Below, piece by piece: positions 25,801-37,704 of a stretch of DNA of 64,000 nucleotides. The stretch covers positions 20,746,493-20,810,492 of the forward strand of contig NC_052395.1 in the NCBI RefSeq assembly GCF_009389715.1, given 5' to 3'. The notes beneath the pieces are model-generated. The model was not told the origin of the DNA. It was given only the letters and a program-made list of their open reading frames with translations, and ran no database searches. Numbering within the stretch: position 1 is the stretch's first letter; each line of letters opens with the position of its first letter. Both the position numbers and the translations under genes were made by a program. The stretch is from Phoenix dactylifera. Lineage: Eukaryota > Streptophyta > Magnoliopsida > Arecales > Arecaceae.

Positions 25801-28800
25801 GTGTTATTTAATATAGGTATGGACGTTCTTTCTGTTCTTTTTTAAACATATAACTTTCTGTTTATTGCAGTTTGTACCCCATTTTATTTGATTATGGGAC
25901 TAATTGTTTCTTTACATGGAGTATCGTGTTTGCTTCTTTTGATCTGCTGTTTCTGCATTTTGAATTCCTTTAACTAATGTAAGCATGTTTTTGAATTGAT
26001 AAATTTTATTTAGTTAATACATACGTAATGGTTGTGGTGGATTTGAGTGATCTGTCTAAGTAAAGTACTATAGTGGCCATCTAGCATTGTGGATTCACCT
26101 TGAAGAACAAATTGCACAAGATGACTGTGTTGAGTGGCTGCGCCGGGGTTGGGGGGGTGGGGGGGTTTGTTTATCTCAACGAGTCGCTTATGATGTCTAG
26201 AAAGAATGTTATTTCTTCAACTATAGAGGAGAATGATGTAGCTTGTAGTTGCTCAGCTTCTATATATTACAATAGTCTACAACTTGCGCTTGGTTAGGCC
26301 TTATTAGCAATGTTGCTTGCCCAAGTACCATAACATCATGATGGTTAGTATTGATTAATTTGATGCTGAAGTCATCTGCTGAATCTATAAACACTAACAT
26401 AGGCAGAGGAAACTAATTTATGGAAAAAGAGGTTTCTCATGGGGTTTAACGAGATTGATGAATTGTAGGAGATTATCCTTTTGAAACCCAGAGGGTGGAG
26501 GCTGCATGAGGCTGTTAGCTGTAGTGGCAATTTACAGTAGGATTGGATGGCATCTGTAGCAGAAGATAGGGTGATAAATCACAAGACACTTTTGTTGCTC
26601 CAAAAACACATCTGTTATTCCTCTCTCAGCTCTAGCATCTCTTCCATAACTTCCTGCATTTCAACTTGACGCCCGACTTTATCACATCCAGCATCCGTGA
26701 AATTGTTGTTCACTTTTTCCTTCTCTTGTGATCGACGGCTTTCTCCAACTTAGCACACGAATGCATCTATTCTATGGAAGAAAACCATAATTCAGCACAT
26801 GAAAGCTAGCAAACCATAATCCCATACATGTATTCAAGATGCTGGTGCAAATATCTCTACTGCAGTCACACGTCATATAACAGGAAGCATACTGTTAGCA
26901 AACTAGGACCCAAATTCTGTACAATAATACTAAATGTCTCATAAATGTAACCTTGTATTTATGCAGCTTCTATTGTCTCGTAAGCCTGATAAATACCAAG
27001 ATTTTAGTTTTTTATGGTAATTGAACAATTTTTTGCTCAGAAAATTGTCTGATTTGATGAATTTAGTTATTCACTCTTCAGAACACTTTAGTAATTGTTG
27101 TTTTTTGCTTATAGGATCAGAACTTCTGATTCGTGAACTTCCATCTATTCTTGACGGGTCTGCAAAACTAAAAGCTCAGCCACAGGATGACTCAAAAGCA
27201 ACTCTGGCACCTAAGGTAGTTTATGGAACATATGTTACTGAAGTTTGCATTAGAAGATTCCTTTAATTTATTTTAGTGTCTAGTCTTTTCAGTTTTGACT
27301 TTAGTTATTATTGGTAATCACTTATTTCCTCTGAAAAACAAGTGTTAGAAGTTTCACTTAGCATTGTTTTACATGGTCCATGTACTAAATATATTAGCTA
27401 CATGAATTGTTTTCTTGATGAGGTTCTTGCTAAATACACTGATTGAATTATCTCAGATGTATCAGTTTGCACCAGGAATTTGACAGTCTAGTACTTTCTG
27501 AAAAGAACTGCACTTAAAAAATGTTTTTTTTTTTGACATGGTATACAACTAAAATTTAATAATGAACAAAGCCTACACTGGTAGCATAGAAATATACATA
27601 TGCAAGAGTGCCTGCATGCATGTACATTGCTCATGTATTTGAACAAGACTGTGCTATCCTGTAAAAATGATTCTCGGAGCATATTTATATAAGAGTGGCA
27701 TTATGTTATGTTAGTTTTGGCTGGACTTGTCTTGAGCTTGACCTGAGAACTAAAAGTTTGATACTAACCTGGCTATGATACACCTGATGGCTAATAAAAT
27801 TTCAAAAGGCCCTCAAGTAGTCTGAATGACATTTTACTACATCTGGCCAAGAGGATTTTAATTAGTAAACTTCAACAAGTAGTTTCATTATGGTGACAGA
27901 GTAAATGATAAATGCTAAACTTCTTTGGCACTTCCAAGTCAGGGAATTTTACAAATTCTATTAAGAGCATGCATAGAATGTCAACAACACAAAATGTCTA
28001 TAGGCTTGCCAGATGCTGTGTATTAAAATTTGTGCCTAAGTCAGGCTTCAATGACAAGACTTCAGTAATTACTTATATTGACTCAGCAAATTACATTCAC
28101 TATCCTAGATTTCTTTTAAGTTAATTCCATAAAATGCGGCCTGAATTTTTTTCCTGATGTATCATTTTCTAAATTATATAGTTAGGGACATGATGAACTA
28201 CCTCTAGAAACTGGGAACTAAAAAATCAACTTAATCCTATGCACATCCACCATCTTTATCTGAAAAATAGAAAGAAAAATTTTCTTAGGTGGGGCCACTG
28301 AGAGGAACATGAGCTGGTGTGAAATGCAGCCAACCTTTTCCTTCTTTCCCTCTTTATTTCCTTCTTACTTCTATCCTTTATTCTTTTTGCTATTTTCCCC
28401 TTGCCCATCCTTATCTTTACCTCACCAAACGGAAACCAGATCCCCTTTCTTTTTGCCCATGGGAAGTGAGGCTACATATATTCTATTCTTCTTTTAGTAA
28501 GGGAGAATCTAGCAAGACTGCCTTGGTTATGTGAAACCTGATTTGGACTAGCAGTGGCTGACTGGGATAAGTAATGATGACTAACTAGAATAAAACCTAA
28601 AAGCCAATGGTGGACTACAGTGATATAAAATATCAGCTATTCATCAAGTAAATATTTAATTTAAGCAAACGCCCTAGTCAATTTAAATTAGTGTTTCATA
28701 CCTCCAAACACCTAAATTAAAATCCCTGTGACTCGCATGACAATGATGTGGACTAAAATCAGGGACATGGCCCCATGGTTCCTCTTTCTCAGCAAAAGCC

Positions 28801-30131
28801 TGTTTGGACTTGGACTTCAATAGAAACTCCAATGAATGATCTAGTGGAAAACATATACTTGAACATTGAGGTTAAAAAAGGCGAAGCAATCTGGTGGCAA
28901 GTTCGAATATCCTTGTATAGAATGGGGCAGAAATTCTAATTCATTAAAAGTATAAAAATTTTCAGAATGCACGGTATAATTTCTGTCAAGAAATGTAAAA
29001 AGAAGAAAAAGGGGGAAGAAAATAAAGAAGGAAATAGAAGGAGCAGATGAGTGAATTAACAGAAGAGAGAGGAAGTACAAAACAGGATAACACAGATTAT
29101 CTGTCCATGTAGTCCTATTCATTATGGCACCAGTCGATCAAACACTTATGGGGAACTGAACAATTTATGAAGAGGCTAAGTAACATGCCATATATCAAAA
29201 AGTTGCAAATAGCCAAGGAAAGTAACTTTTTGTACAACCTAACATATACAAGAACATGTGCAATAAGCACCTTACACAATCGATGAGTACCTGTGAGTTT
29301 CCAATCTTATGTAGCCTATGCCAGAATAATTACAGGAAGCTAGAACATTTCCATGTCTTAAAGGTTTTAGGAAAATGAGCTTCTATAATTTTTAAGCATT
29401 ATTAGTTCACAAGATGTGTCTTTCATACAGTACAAACAAAAGATGTTTGTTTCTGGAGGCTTTAAACTTTAATTTTGTTGATCTGGAATTGTTACCAAGT
29501 TTTGACGAGTATCCAGAAAGAAATCTGCAAAGTGCAACATCTTACCATTTATTTTGTTGGATAAGTCCTTCATTTTATTTATAACTTATGAAACCATTTT
29601 GTTTTGTCCCTATGTGCAGCTAACTTCAGAGGAATCATGGGTTTCATTTGACCAAGATGCTAAACTAATACACAACAAGGTAAAGTCTCATGGCCTGTGT
29701 GCATTGTTTGGGGCGGTAGTGATTACAAGCCAACTTCTCTCTAGGTAAGAGCATTGGCAGGTTGGCCAGGAACTCGAGCCAGGGTTCAAGTCATTGACAC
29801 CAATGGTCAACCGAACGTGCTAGAGATGAAGTTAATTACAACAAGAGTTTGTAATGCTTGTGACAAAGAGGCTGAAGGAAATGAGATACTTTTCTCCAGC
29901 GGTAAATTGCTGATTCCATGTGCTGGACCATCTTGGCTTGAGGTGCTTGACATATCTAACATATTTCAACTTGCAAACCCTTTGTTTAATGAAGCCTTTT
30001 TTTAATTTTCCTTTTCCTTTTGTTTTAAACAGGTCCTGGAGCTTCAGCTTCCAGGGAAAAAGGTGATGAGTGCTCGTGATTTTTGGAATGGCTTGCGGGG
30101 TCAAAAGTTGATGAAGTTATCTTTGGAGTAA
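16829..30131 (+). CDS. Methionyl-tRNA formyltransferase, organellar (11 exons; exons 2-4 frame-broken)
   Basis: This enzyme formylates initiator Met-tRNA with 10-formyl-THF for mitochondrial or plastid translation. Exons: 16829-16936, 17024-17085, 17638-17771, 20571-20672, 23738-23808, 23888-23992, 25783-25816, 27115-27215, 29620-29679, 29745-29942, 30033-30131, all with GT-AG introns; total about 358 residues, the usual plant length. Exon 1 gives an Arg/Leu-rich leader then NLVFLGSPQ; exon 3 TQPPSGRDRGRKL; exon 4 VTAAYGNILP; exon 5 the catalytic NIHPSFLPLYRGAAP; exon 6 LDAGP with the catalytic Asp; exons 9-11 the C-terminal tRNA-binding domain ending MKLSLE. Exons 5-11 are perfectly in phase. 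Exons 2, 3 and 4 are each off by small indels: one T short near 17,083, one G short near 17,770, a shift near 20,590, two missing bases near 20,660-20,668. Literal splicing stops early in exon 3. This is either sequence error or early decay. Confidence 0.9.
17178..17191. repeat. (TA)n microsatellite in formyltransferase intron 2
   Basis: Short TA repeat about 90 bp after the exon 2 donor. Confidence 0.85.
21400..21720 (+). mobile_element. RTE-type LINE 3' fragment in formyltransferase intron 4
   Basis: The plus strand reads REDKIRNEYIRGALGVAQIKD, then after a stop a degraded WYRHVKQRSKGALVRRG-like segment. This is the C-terminal tail of plant non-LTR reverse transcriptases (pattern D[RK]IRNE.IRG.L.VAPI followed by RW.GHV.RR...APVRR). 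It lacks the reverse transcriptase core and has several stops, so it is a dead fragment lying in the intron between exons 4 and 5. Confidence 0.65.
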
Positions 30132-31134
30132 ATTTAATGTAAGTTCTAAAATTTTGCTTGTCCGAAAAAACATACTATACTCTTTCTTTTTCATTTGACA
30201 AATAACGTGCGGTCACAATTACTAAGTCGAAAACTAGATCTAGGAAACCTCTCGTGACAGCCTACCACCTGCATTCCAAAGGCCTAGTTTGTTATAGAAT
30301 CCTTTGACTTGTTTGAACAGTCTTGATTGAGGCTCCTCTCCAGGATTGCATATGATTTCTTGGATGGTATCTTCCTCTGATTCTCAGCATTTATTCCCAA
30401 TTGCAAGAAGTTTTTTTATGATTGCCTACCTTATAACTGAAAAAACTTACATTGTCCTACATTATCTCCTATGGTAGTTCAATATGGAATTTATGTCATT
30501 TTGGTTCCTTTTTAGCCTGCTTTTTGGTCAGCATCAAGTCTTTCTGGGAGATCATACCTTAGGCTACATCTGGAGGTTTTGAATTTCAAAATCTCGAGTT
30601 CTGAACTCTTTTCTCAATTTGGAAATGTTTTGGATTTTGATGATTGAAGATTTTTTAGGTGTTTGGTTAGAAAAAAAAATCAAAAATAAAAAATCATTGA
30701 GAGGCAGAAGGCCAAAATGCGGCATCATGATTTGAAGGCTTTATAAAGTTTCATTGCGTGACCAAATACTCGGTATTGTAAAATAGTAAATTCAAAAAGC
30801 ATCTAAGGTTATCAAATATCATGATTTTACAGTGCATCCAAACATACCCAGAAATTTCTTTCTTTTAGAGATAACAACTTTAGTCATGTGTTATTAAAAA
30901 GTATGTTTTAAGATTCTCATAGGCACTTAATGTGTCCTAGGCATCTTTTAAGCATATCCAAGTTTTGAAGATCAACCGCTGCCACATTAGTCCATGAATA
31001 TGAAAACTAGAAAGAAAGTCTTTCAAAGAGTGGGCCTCTCGATGACTCTCCTAATCTGTACTAACACTTCAGCAATTCCTCTGCATGGAGGTATTCTCCT
31101 TCATTAAATTGGGCACCAAAACCTCAACAATGCC

Positions 31135-31206
<72 letters not shown>

Positions 31207-34200
31207 AATTTGTTTGATGTATTATTCTTTGGATGATAACTGAATTTTGATCTGCTTTTCAAGGCCTGAATCACATATTTAACATTAACTTATGCCTTGG
31301 AGAGGCTTGTCCTGGAGGATGGTCTCCATCAATTTTTTGATTAATTAAATTACTGCCTTAATAGCAGGTTTTGGCAAAAAATAGAAGTGTTGTCGGGTCA
31401 AACGTCTCCTTTTCGTAGTTGTTGAACTGTGAATACCAAGTTTGATAAGGCCAGTGAATCCTCCAGGTTGGTGAGTGTTTGTCAAACTGTTTGAATGTTC
31501 AATCCATGTAGTCTCCTGCCTTCATGGTGCTATCAAAGTACACAACATTGGAGGAAAACCAGGTACCGCAATTTCTATATTAATATTAATCTTCTTGGTA
31601 GATGAAGTTGCTTTCGAGTTATTTTTATTTTTTTATAAGAAATACAATGGGAAATGTACCACTGAACATTGAACCAAAAACCTCTCCCCAGCGCATGCTG
31701 AGCGGCGAGCAGTTAGGGCAGGCAACCAGCAGAGTGGAGTCTACTTGGTAGATTTTTTTCAAGTGTTCGAACTTTGAGAAGAACTAGATGGGAAAATAAA
31801 TTTCAGGATTGCAAAGTTACTATAAGCTTTGAATCAACTTATACTGTGGTTCTGAAAGGTGGAATAGGCTTCATGGGTTAGATGTTTGTTTGCCCAATGA
31901 TACAAGAAATTCTTATCAAATATTCAGTTTAAACTAACTTCCTATAAACATTTAATCACCTTATTTATGATATTAAAAAAGAGGATTCCACAAGAAAGAA
32001 AAAAATAAAGAAATAAACATAAACAGGTTTTAGATAAGCTGGTTGGCACTCGTGTTGAGAGTTCAGGGTTCACAATTGGATGGTGGATGACACTCCCATC
32101 ATCATATCTCTCAAAAAGAAGTGGAAAAAAGAAAAACTAAGAACAACTTCTGTATTAATTTACGTGGTTCTGCTTGAAAGTCTCCATGCACAAATCCCTG
32201 CATCGCCGCGAAAAAAGAAAACGAGATGGCTGGAAACACTTCGGCAGGAGGTGCAAATCCTACGCAACTCTGGTTGTACTGCATGTCCAAGCCTGGAAAA
32301 ACTCTGGATTTTTTTTCAGTGGATAAGGTGGCCCAGGTCCTGGGCCTGGAGTTCGAATTTCGGGTCAGAAATTGATGTCTTCCAAAGTAACGTGACTGGA
32401 CTTCATGCATGAGCTTCGGTAAGGTCACTCGAGCAAGCAGCCTGGAAACAGGGGAGGGTGCACACCAAGAAGACAAAGCTCAAGGTGGCGATTCATGGCT
32501 ACAAACAAGCGGGATGTCGCTTTTGTTTCCAGGAGATGCAATCTCACAAATCCTTTGTTCCTTCTCGATTATAATATGATGATTAAATGTGAACAGTGAC
32601 ATAAACCTATCACTCACCAACATTTTGTTGGTTCTCGCTGGCATCCGATTTCTTGTTCTCGAGTCTCACCGCTATTTGGTGGTTGGAGGTGGCTCCGGAG
32701 ACTGCCCCGGCAATCCGGCATGCACCGTGTGGATGCAGCCAAATCATGGCATTAATTTCTATAGATTTTATTCATCAAGCATGCATCTTAATGTATTACT
32801 ATAAAGATCAGCGGCTGTAATTAGTTGCGTATATGATCGTGCTGGTGCACCCAGTGTAGGCAATAATAGTCTTTGATAGCCATGGATGGAGAGCCGTGCC
32901 TTGGAATTATTTGAGTGGTGCACTTCATGATTAAATGCCTTCTTAAGTTTGAAAAGCATCCGCTGATGGGAACAAGCCGAAAGGGGATAAGAAGATTTTG
33001 TCCTCCCGCTTTGTAGTCAAGCCGAAAGGGGGGGAAAAAAAGCTCCACCAACGTTCAGTAAAAACTAGTCTTGGCCTCGCTTTTCCGGTCTCTCTCTTTT
33101 TTTTTTTTTCTATCCATCTTTTGTACTAAATATAGGGTACTAAATTCTCTAAAATTTAGAAAGAGGATTTCCGCCAAAAAAAACAATTCCTTTTATTATT
33201 GTTATTCACCAAGTTAGTTTAGCAGCGCTCAATCTCCATGCATGGTATTAAGTTTTGATGGCATGAATGTTTCTCCCAAGATCAAAATAAAAATGGTCTG
33301 TATATTTTTTTGAAAAATTGCAGGTCTCTGCACGAAACGTAGCCTCGTGTTGTTAAATGCACAGCCGTGGAGAAGGGACGGGAGATTAATGCTGGTTATA
33401 GTTGTGGGCCATATGCACTCCAGATTTGGTATGAACAGTAACAAACCCAACTGTGGAGAGTTATTACTTGCTTATATGGATTCTTATATACTTCTTCTGT
33501 TTAAGCCCCAACATCTTTATCAAGCTAAAGATTCAAATCTATTCAAATCTAATCACAAATACTACAATTGGCCATGGTCGATCTTAATTAGCTCGAGCTA
33601 CAGTATCTCCTAATTCCACAAAGGTCATAGGTCGAATCCACTCTGATATTATTTGTAGCATCTCAGAATTTTATCCAAAATGGTTAGGCGGAAAGAATTC
33701 TTTAGATTTTTTAGTCATGTATAAGTATCTAATTTTTTTTATAAATAATCAACATAAAATTAAATATATGCTAGCACAGGTCATCATATAAATCATCCCC
33801 TATTGAGGGCATGTTTAAGAAATTACAGCCGACCTTAAAGGTAGGTTCACGTGGGCGGCGGCGGCGACCACGACGACGACACCGATAATAAAAAAAAAGA
33901 GAGAGAAAGAGAGAGAGAGAAACCCCAAAGCGCAACAAATGCATATACTAGATGGAAACAAAATAAACATAATAAACAAAGGTAGAAAGAAATAAAGAGT
34001 TTTTTTTTTTCCTTTTCTCAACGATGCCCGGGCTAAAGGAATATACGAATTAACTATGTTAACGATTATTAATAATTTAGAAGGTAAAAAAAAAGCTTTT
34101 TTATTCAGTTTTACGCAAAACAAATATTTTCTTCATAAAAAACACTAAAAGGATAACTATAGCCTGATTTATATAATATTCTCTCAAACAAATTCTGACT

Positions 34201-35009
34201 TGATAATTTCTATAAATAACTTAGTCCACCTACCATGAATGTGGATCATATCCCAACTCCAAGCCTTATATTATTCCGCCTAATCTGCGCCGAGAACAGT
34301 CATATCTACCATACATTTACCCGTGATGTGCATGAACCAAAAAAGTAAATAAAATTGGATGAGGAGGAGGAGAAGGATATGCTGAAGATTTGTGAAAATG
34401 TAAATTTCTAGGAGGTAAGACCCAGCCCTCAACGTTTCTACTAGCAAAGGAAGACCCAAGGTATTAAATTTTGCAAATGGATTTTTTTTTTTTTTAGTAC
34501 AAGTCAATGGACTTATTTATAGCATCTGAAAAGAAGTATGAGATGGTAAATTATAACTTCTTGAGAAATACAAAACCACCATAATCATGCTATATTTTTT
34601 TTTTTTTTGACAAGTGTTCAGCATATTTTAAGAATAATAACTACTCCTCAAGCAAATGGAAGACTAAGGAGCCTCAGGAAAGTGCGCAAAGGTCATCAAA
34701 AGGTCATGTCACCAGTTTCGTCAGTAGGAGGGTATACAAGTAATGGAATCCACAAATAATGGTTCTGCTTGCGATCAAGTGGCTATGAAGGATGGTCTTG
34801 GGACTTAATCAGAGATTAAATGCACAACGAGGACGGTCCATGCATCCTCGGCCACACGGCTTTGATTGAGACTTCACAGGATTGTTCTTATGGTTTACTC
34901 ACACCGGTCAGTCTTCTTCAATACTACTGTACTTAATTCAGGCTTAGTAGACCAAAAATTAATAATTAGCAGGCAATTAGAGCGGCTAAAATAATCCTTG
35001 GATCCTGCT
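30132..35009. other. Intergenic between formyltransferase and HIPP genes
   Basis: No gene recognised. The stretch holds the formyltransferase 3' UTR, a long (AT)n run and several A/T tracts. The plus frame 32,080-32,412 and minus frame 32,111-32,476 overlap and show no known motif. Pyrimidine- and purine-rich runs near 33.85-34.0 kb include GGC, GAC and GA repeats. Confidence 0.5.
31137..31204. repeat. (AT)34 microsatellite
   Basis: A perfect AT dinucleotide repeat of 68 bp about 1 kb downstream of the formyltransferase stop codon. Confidence 0.97.
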
Positions 35010-35018
35010 TATATAAAT
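35010..35018 (+). promoter_or_regulatory. TATA box of the HIPP gene
   Basis: TATATAAAT lies 75-83 bp upstream of the ATG at 35093. A CT-rich leader (35050-35074) follows, as is common in plant 5' UTRs, so transcription probably starts near 35,040. Confidence 0.65.
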
Positions 35019-35092
35019 GCACAAGATCTCTTCCATATTCCTTAGCTCAACTCTCTCTCTCTCTCTATCTCTCTGTGTGCGTCTGGAGCAAA

Positions 35093-35421
35093 ATGGGTGC
35101 ACTTGACTACGTCTCGGACTTGTTCAGTTTCACAAAAACAAGAAGAGCATTGAAAAGGAAAAAAAGAAAGCCGCTGCAGGTGAGAAGAGCAACGTCGAGA
35201 CCATAAACAACCCTTCATATCCCTCTCTCTTTTTGTTTTTAGAGCACGCGAAGAGAAAGGAGTTCTCTTTTCCTCTGCATGACACATCTCAGTAAGAAGC
35301 TAAACAGCTTTATCTGGTTTTTTTGGTGTCTATCAGACCGTGCAGATCAAGGTAAAGATGGACTGCGACGGCTGCGAAAGGAGAGTGAAGCATGCTGTTG
35401 AATCGCTGAAAGGTAACAACA

Positions 35422-35464
<43 letters not shown>

Positions 35465-36334
35465 GTGTGTGTGTGTGTGCACGACGCGTGTTTGCGAATC
35501 ATGTTTTTTTTTTTTGCTAAGGTGTGAATCATGTTGCTCAATACGATATTTGAGTGAGGTTAGAGCGAACAAATAATATAGATAAGATTTAATGGTTTCT
35601 TCAAGTTAACTGAAAGGTATCCAAAATTAGTCATGAGTACTGGATTCTGGAAAATGGAGGAGGGTTACATCTTTCGCGTGAAAGAAAAATTCACCTTCGT
35701 TCGCGCGAATCCACTGTTGGATTACCCACTGTACAGCTCTCATGGCACTCCAAATCCAATTATTCATTCATCTACACAAATCTCAAAGTGACCAGTGATG
35801 ATCCAGTGATGGATCCAGGTGAAGGAAGGTGAATCCTTCCTTCCTTCATGCCAAAGATACAACCCCGATCCCTGAAAAGTGGTAGTTTTGTTTTATATAT
35901 ATATATATATATATAACCCTAATGGACACTACTTACGTTTTATATTTTTAAAGAAGATGTCTCCGAAGAAACAAGAACAAACTCAGTAAGGTGGTGAAAC
36001 TCCTCTGCGACTGTGAGCAATACCGACTGACAGGGAAAGATGAGGGGAAAAAAAAACACTACTTTAGAAGAAGGATCATTTATTTATTCCTTAGCAAGCT
36101 TATCCATATGGTTAAATTAACAGTGATTGCGCGATGTTTCCTGGAACTCGATACAAAACCAAGAATAAGTCAGCAGTTGGAGTTTCTTATTTTCTTCTTA
36201 CGTTGTCTCTGTCAGTAATTTATTTGTTAGTCTCCTAGCAACCGATAAGAAGAGAGATGGCCTAATGACGTCCAACAGGTGGAGCAAGTTGCAGTTTGAT
36301 AAGTTCATTCGTGTACCAAACTAAGTTATCCTTG

Positions 36335-36377
<43 letters not shown>

Positions 36378-37704
36378 GAGAACAGGATAAAAGATGTATT
36401 ACTCTTATAAAAAGAACAATCTCATCACTAACGCCTGTTTGGGGAAGCTTTTGGAGGGCCAAAAAGTACTTTCTGACGCTCCAAAAGTACTTTTGGATAA
36501 AAAAATATGTTTGGTAAAGATTTTGAAAGCTGTTTTAGCTTTTCTAGAAAGCTAAAAACAGTTTTTTAGGAGAAACTCAATTTTGGAGCTTTCCGAAAAA
36601 GCTGTTTGGAGCTTTGTTGGAAAGCTATTTTTTTGACCAAAATACCCATAATAAAATATAATAATTACATATTTTATCCATTTATAAATTTAAAAATTTG
36701 CTGGAGCCCTAACAAACAACCTTGCCCATAGATCAGACTCGCTTCCGTGCAAGAAAAATAAATTCTTGTTTCCTATTATTGTATTATACTATAAATATAA
36801 TATAATATAATATTATAATATAATTAATATGTTATGTTAAATAATTTAATATTATGTTATACTATGAAAAATGAATATATGCTAATAATTGTACCTTTGT
36901 TATTATATTATACTATAAATATAATATAATATAATATTATATCATAATATATTGATATGTTATGTAAAATAATTTAATATTATATTAAATAATTATCCAA
37001 TAGTATACAATGTTATAGTACTATATTATAATAATATTATATTACATTATAGTAATATTATATTATATCATATATTTATGTATTAATACATGTTATATTT
37101 TATTATGCTCTGTTGTATAATCTATGCAATGTTCTTTACGGTCATTCTGTAATACTAAAAATATTTTTTTAATTTATTTACCAAAAATGCTACAATACTC
37201 TAAAATATAATTACTAAATAGTAAATAATTTTTTATAAAAATTTTATGACAAAAAATCCTCCTCCTAGAAGTCCTACTGCAAATAACTTTTCAAACAGGA
37301 CCTAAATCAGGTCATGAAGAGTGCTTTCAGGTGCTGCTGGGCAAGACAGCTGTTGAAGGGTCATAATTTCTGATTTAAGCACAAGACTGACGTGCGCATG
37401 GTCTTTATTAGGTGTGACATCGGTGGACGTGAACCGAAAGCAAAGCAGGGTGACGGTCAGCGGCCACGTCGAGCCGAACAAGGTCCTCAAGAAGGTGAAG
37501 AGCACAGGAAAGGTGGCAGAATTCTGGCCCTACGTCCCTTACCACTTGGTCGCCTACCCTTATGTTGCTGGGGCCTATGACAAGAAGGCACCATCCGGCT
37601 TCGTGCGCAATGTGCCTCAGGCACAACCTATTCCGAATGCAACCGACGTGAAATACATGGCTCTCTTCAGCGACGACAACCCCAATGCATGCTCCATCAT
37701 GTGA
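35093..37704 (+). CDS. Heavy-metal-associated isoprenylated plant protein (HIPP), 3 exons
   Basis: Exons 35093-35179, 35337-35412 and 37412-37704 give 151 residues with clean GT-AG junctions. The protein starts MGALDYVSDLF, has a basic stretch (RALKRKKRKP, residues 18-27), then an HMA domain (about 30-92) with the metal-binding MDCDGC motif (Cys39 and Cys42), the typical VNRKQSRVTVSG and EFWPYVPYHLVAYPYVAGAYD segments, and ends CSIM, a farnesylation CaaX box. The size and sequence match the single-HMA HIPP20/22/24/26 group, which bind metals such as Cd or Cu and sit at membranes or in the nucleus. The intron inside the HMA domain after ESLKG is the conserved position. Intron 2 (2.0 kb) starts with a CT/GT microsatellite and carries a poly(A) run and an 871-bp transposon. 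The frame is fully intact. Confidence 0.95.
35424..35479. repeat. Compound (CT)n(TG)n microsatellite in HIPP intron 2
   Basis: About 18 CT units followed by about 9 TG units, starting 12 bp after the exon 2 splice donor. Confidence 0.95.
35899..35916. repeat. (TA)n microsatellite in HIPP intron 2
   Basis: Short perfect TA repeat in the intron. Confidence 0.85.
36335..36374. repeat. Poly(A) run of 40 in HIPP intron 2
   Basis: An uninterrupted run of 40 adenines about 60 bp upstream of the PIF-like element. It might be the tail of a retroposed SINE, but no body is recognisable. Confidence 0.95.
36432..37302. mobile_element. PIF/Harbinger-like (Tourist-type) non-autonomous element
   Basis: The ends are imperfect inverted repeats: CGCCTGTTTGG at the left and CAAACAGGACC at the right (reverse complement GGTCCTGTTTG), like the GG..CTGTTTGG ends of Tourist-type elements. 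Both sides are flanked by TAA (36429-36431 and 37303-37305), the 3-bp TWA target duplication of this superfamily. The 871-bp inside has no coding capacity and is extremely AT-rich, with a duplicated block. It lies in HIPP intron 2, ending about 110 bp before exon 3. Confidence 0.6.
36779..36985. repeat. AT-rich direct duplication inside the PIF-like element
   Basis: Two copies of about 85 bp (about 36,779-36,865 and 36,898-36,985) share the pattern TTATACTATAAATATAATAT, then TTAATATGTTATGT-like and AATAATTTAATATTAT sequence, about 118 bp apart. Confidence 0.7.

Noticed and set aside
30573-30860. Possible MITE with ends GGCTACATCTGGA and the reverse complement of TCCAAACATACCC
   Set aside because: The terminal match is weak and no target duplication is visible.
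35333-35576. ORFs over the CT/GT microsatellite in the HIPP gene
   Set aside because: They run from exon 2 through the splice donor into a dinucleotide repeat.
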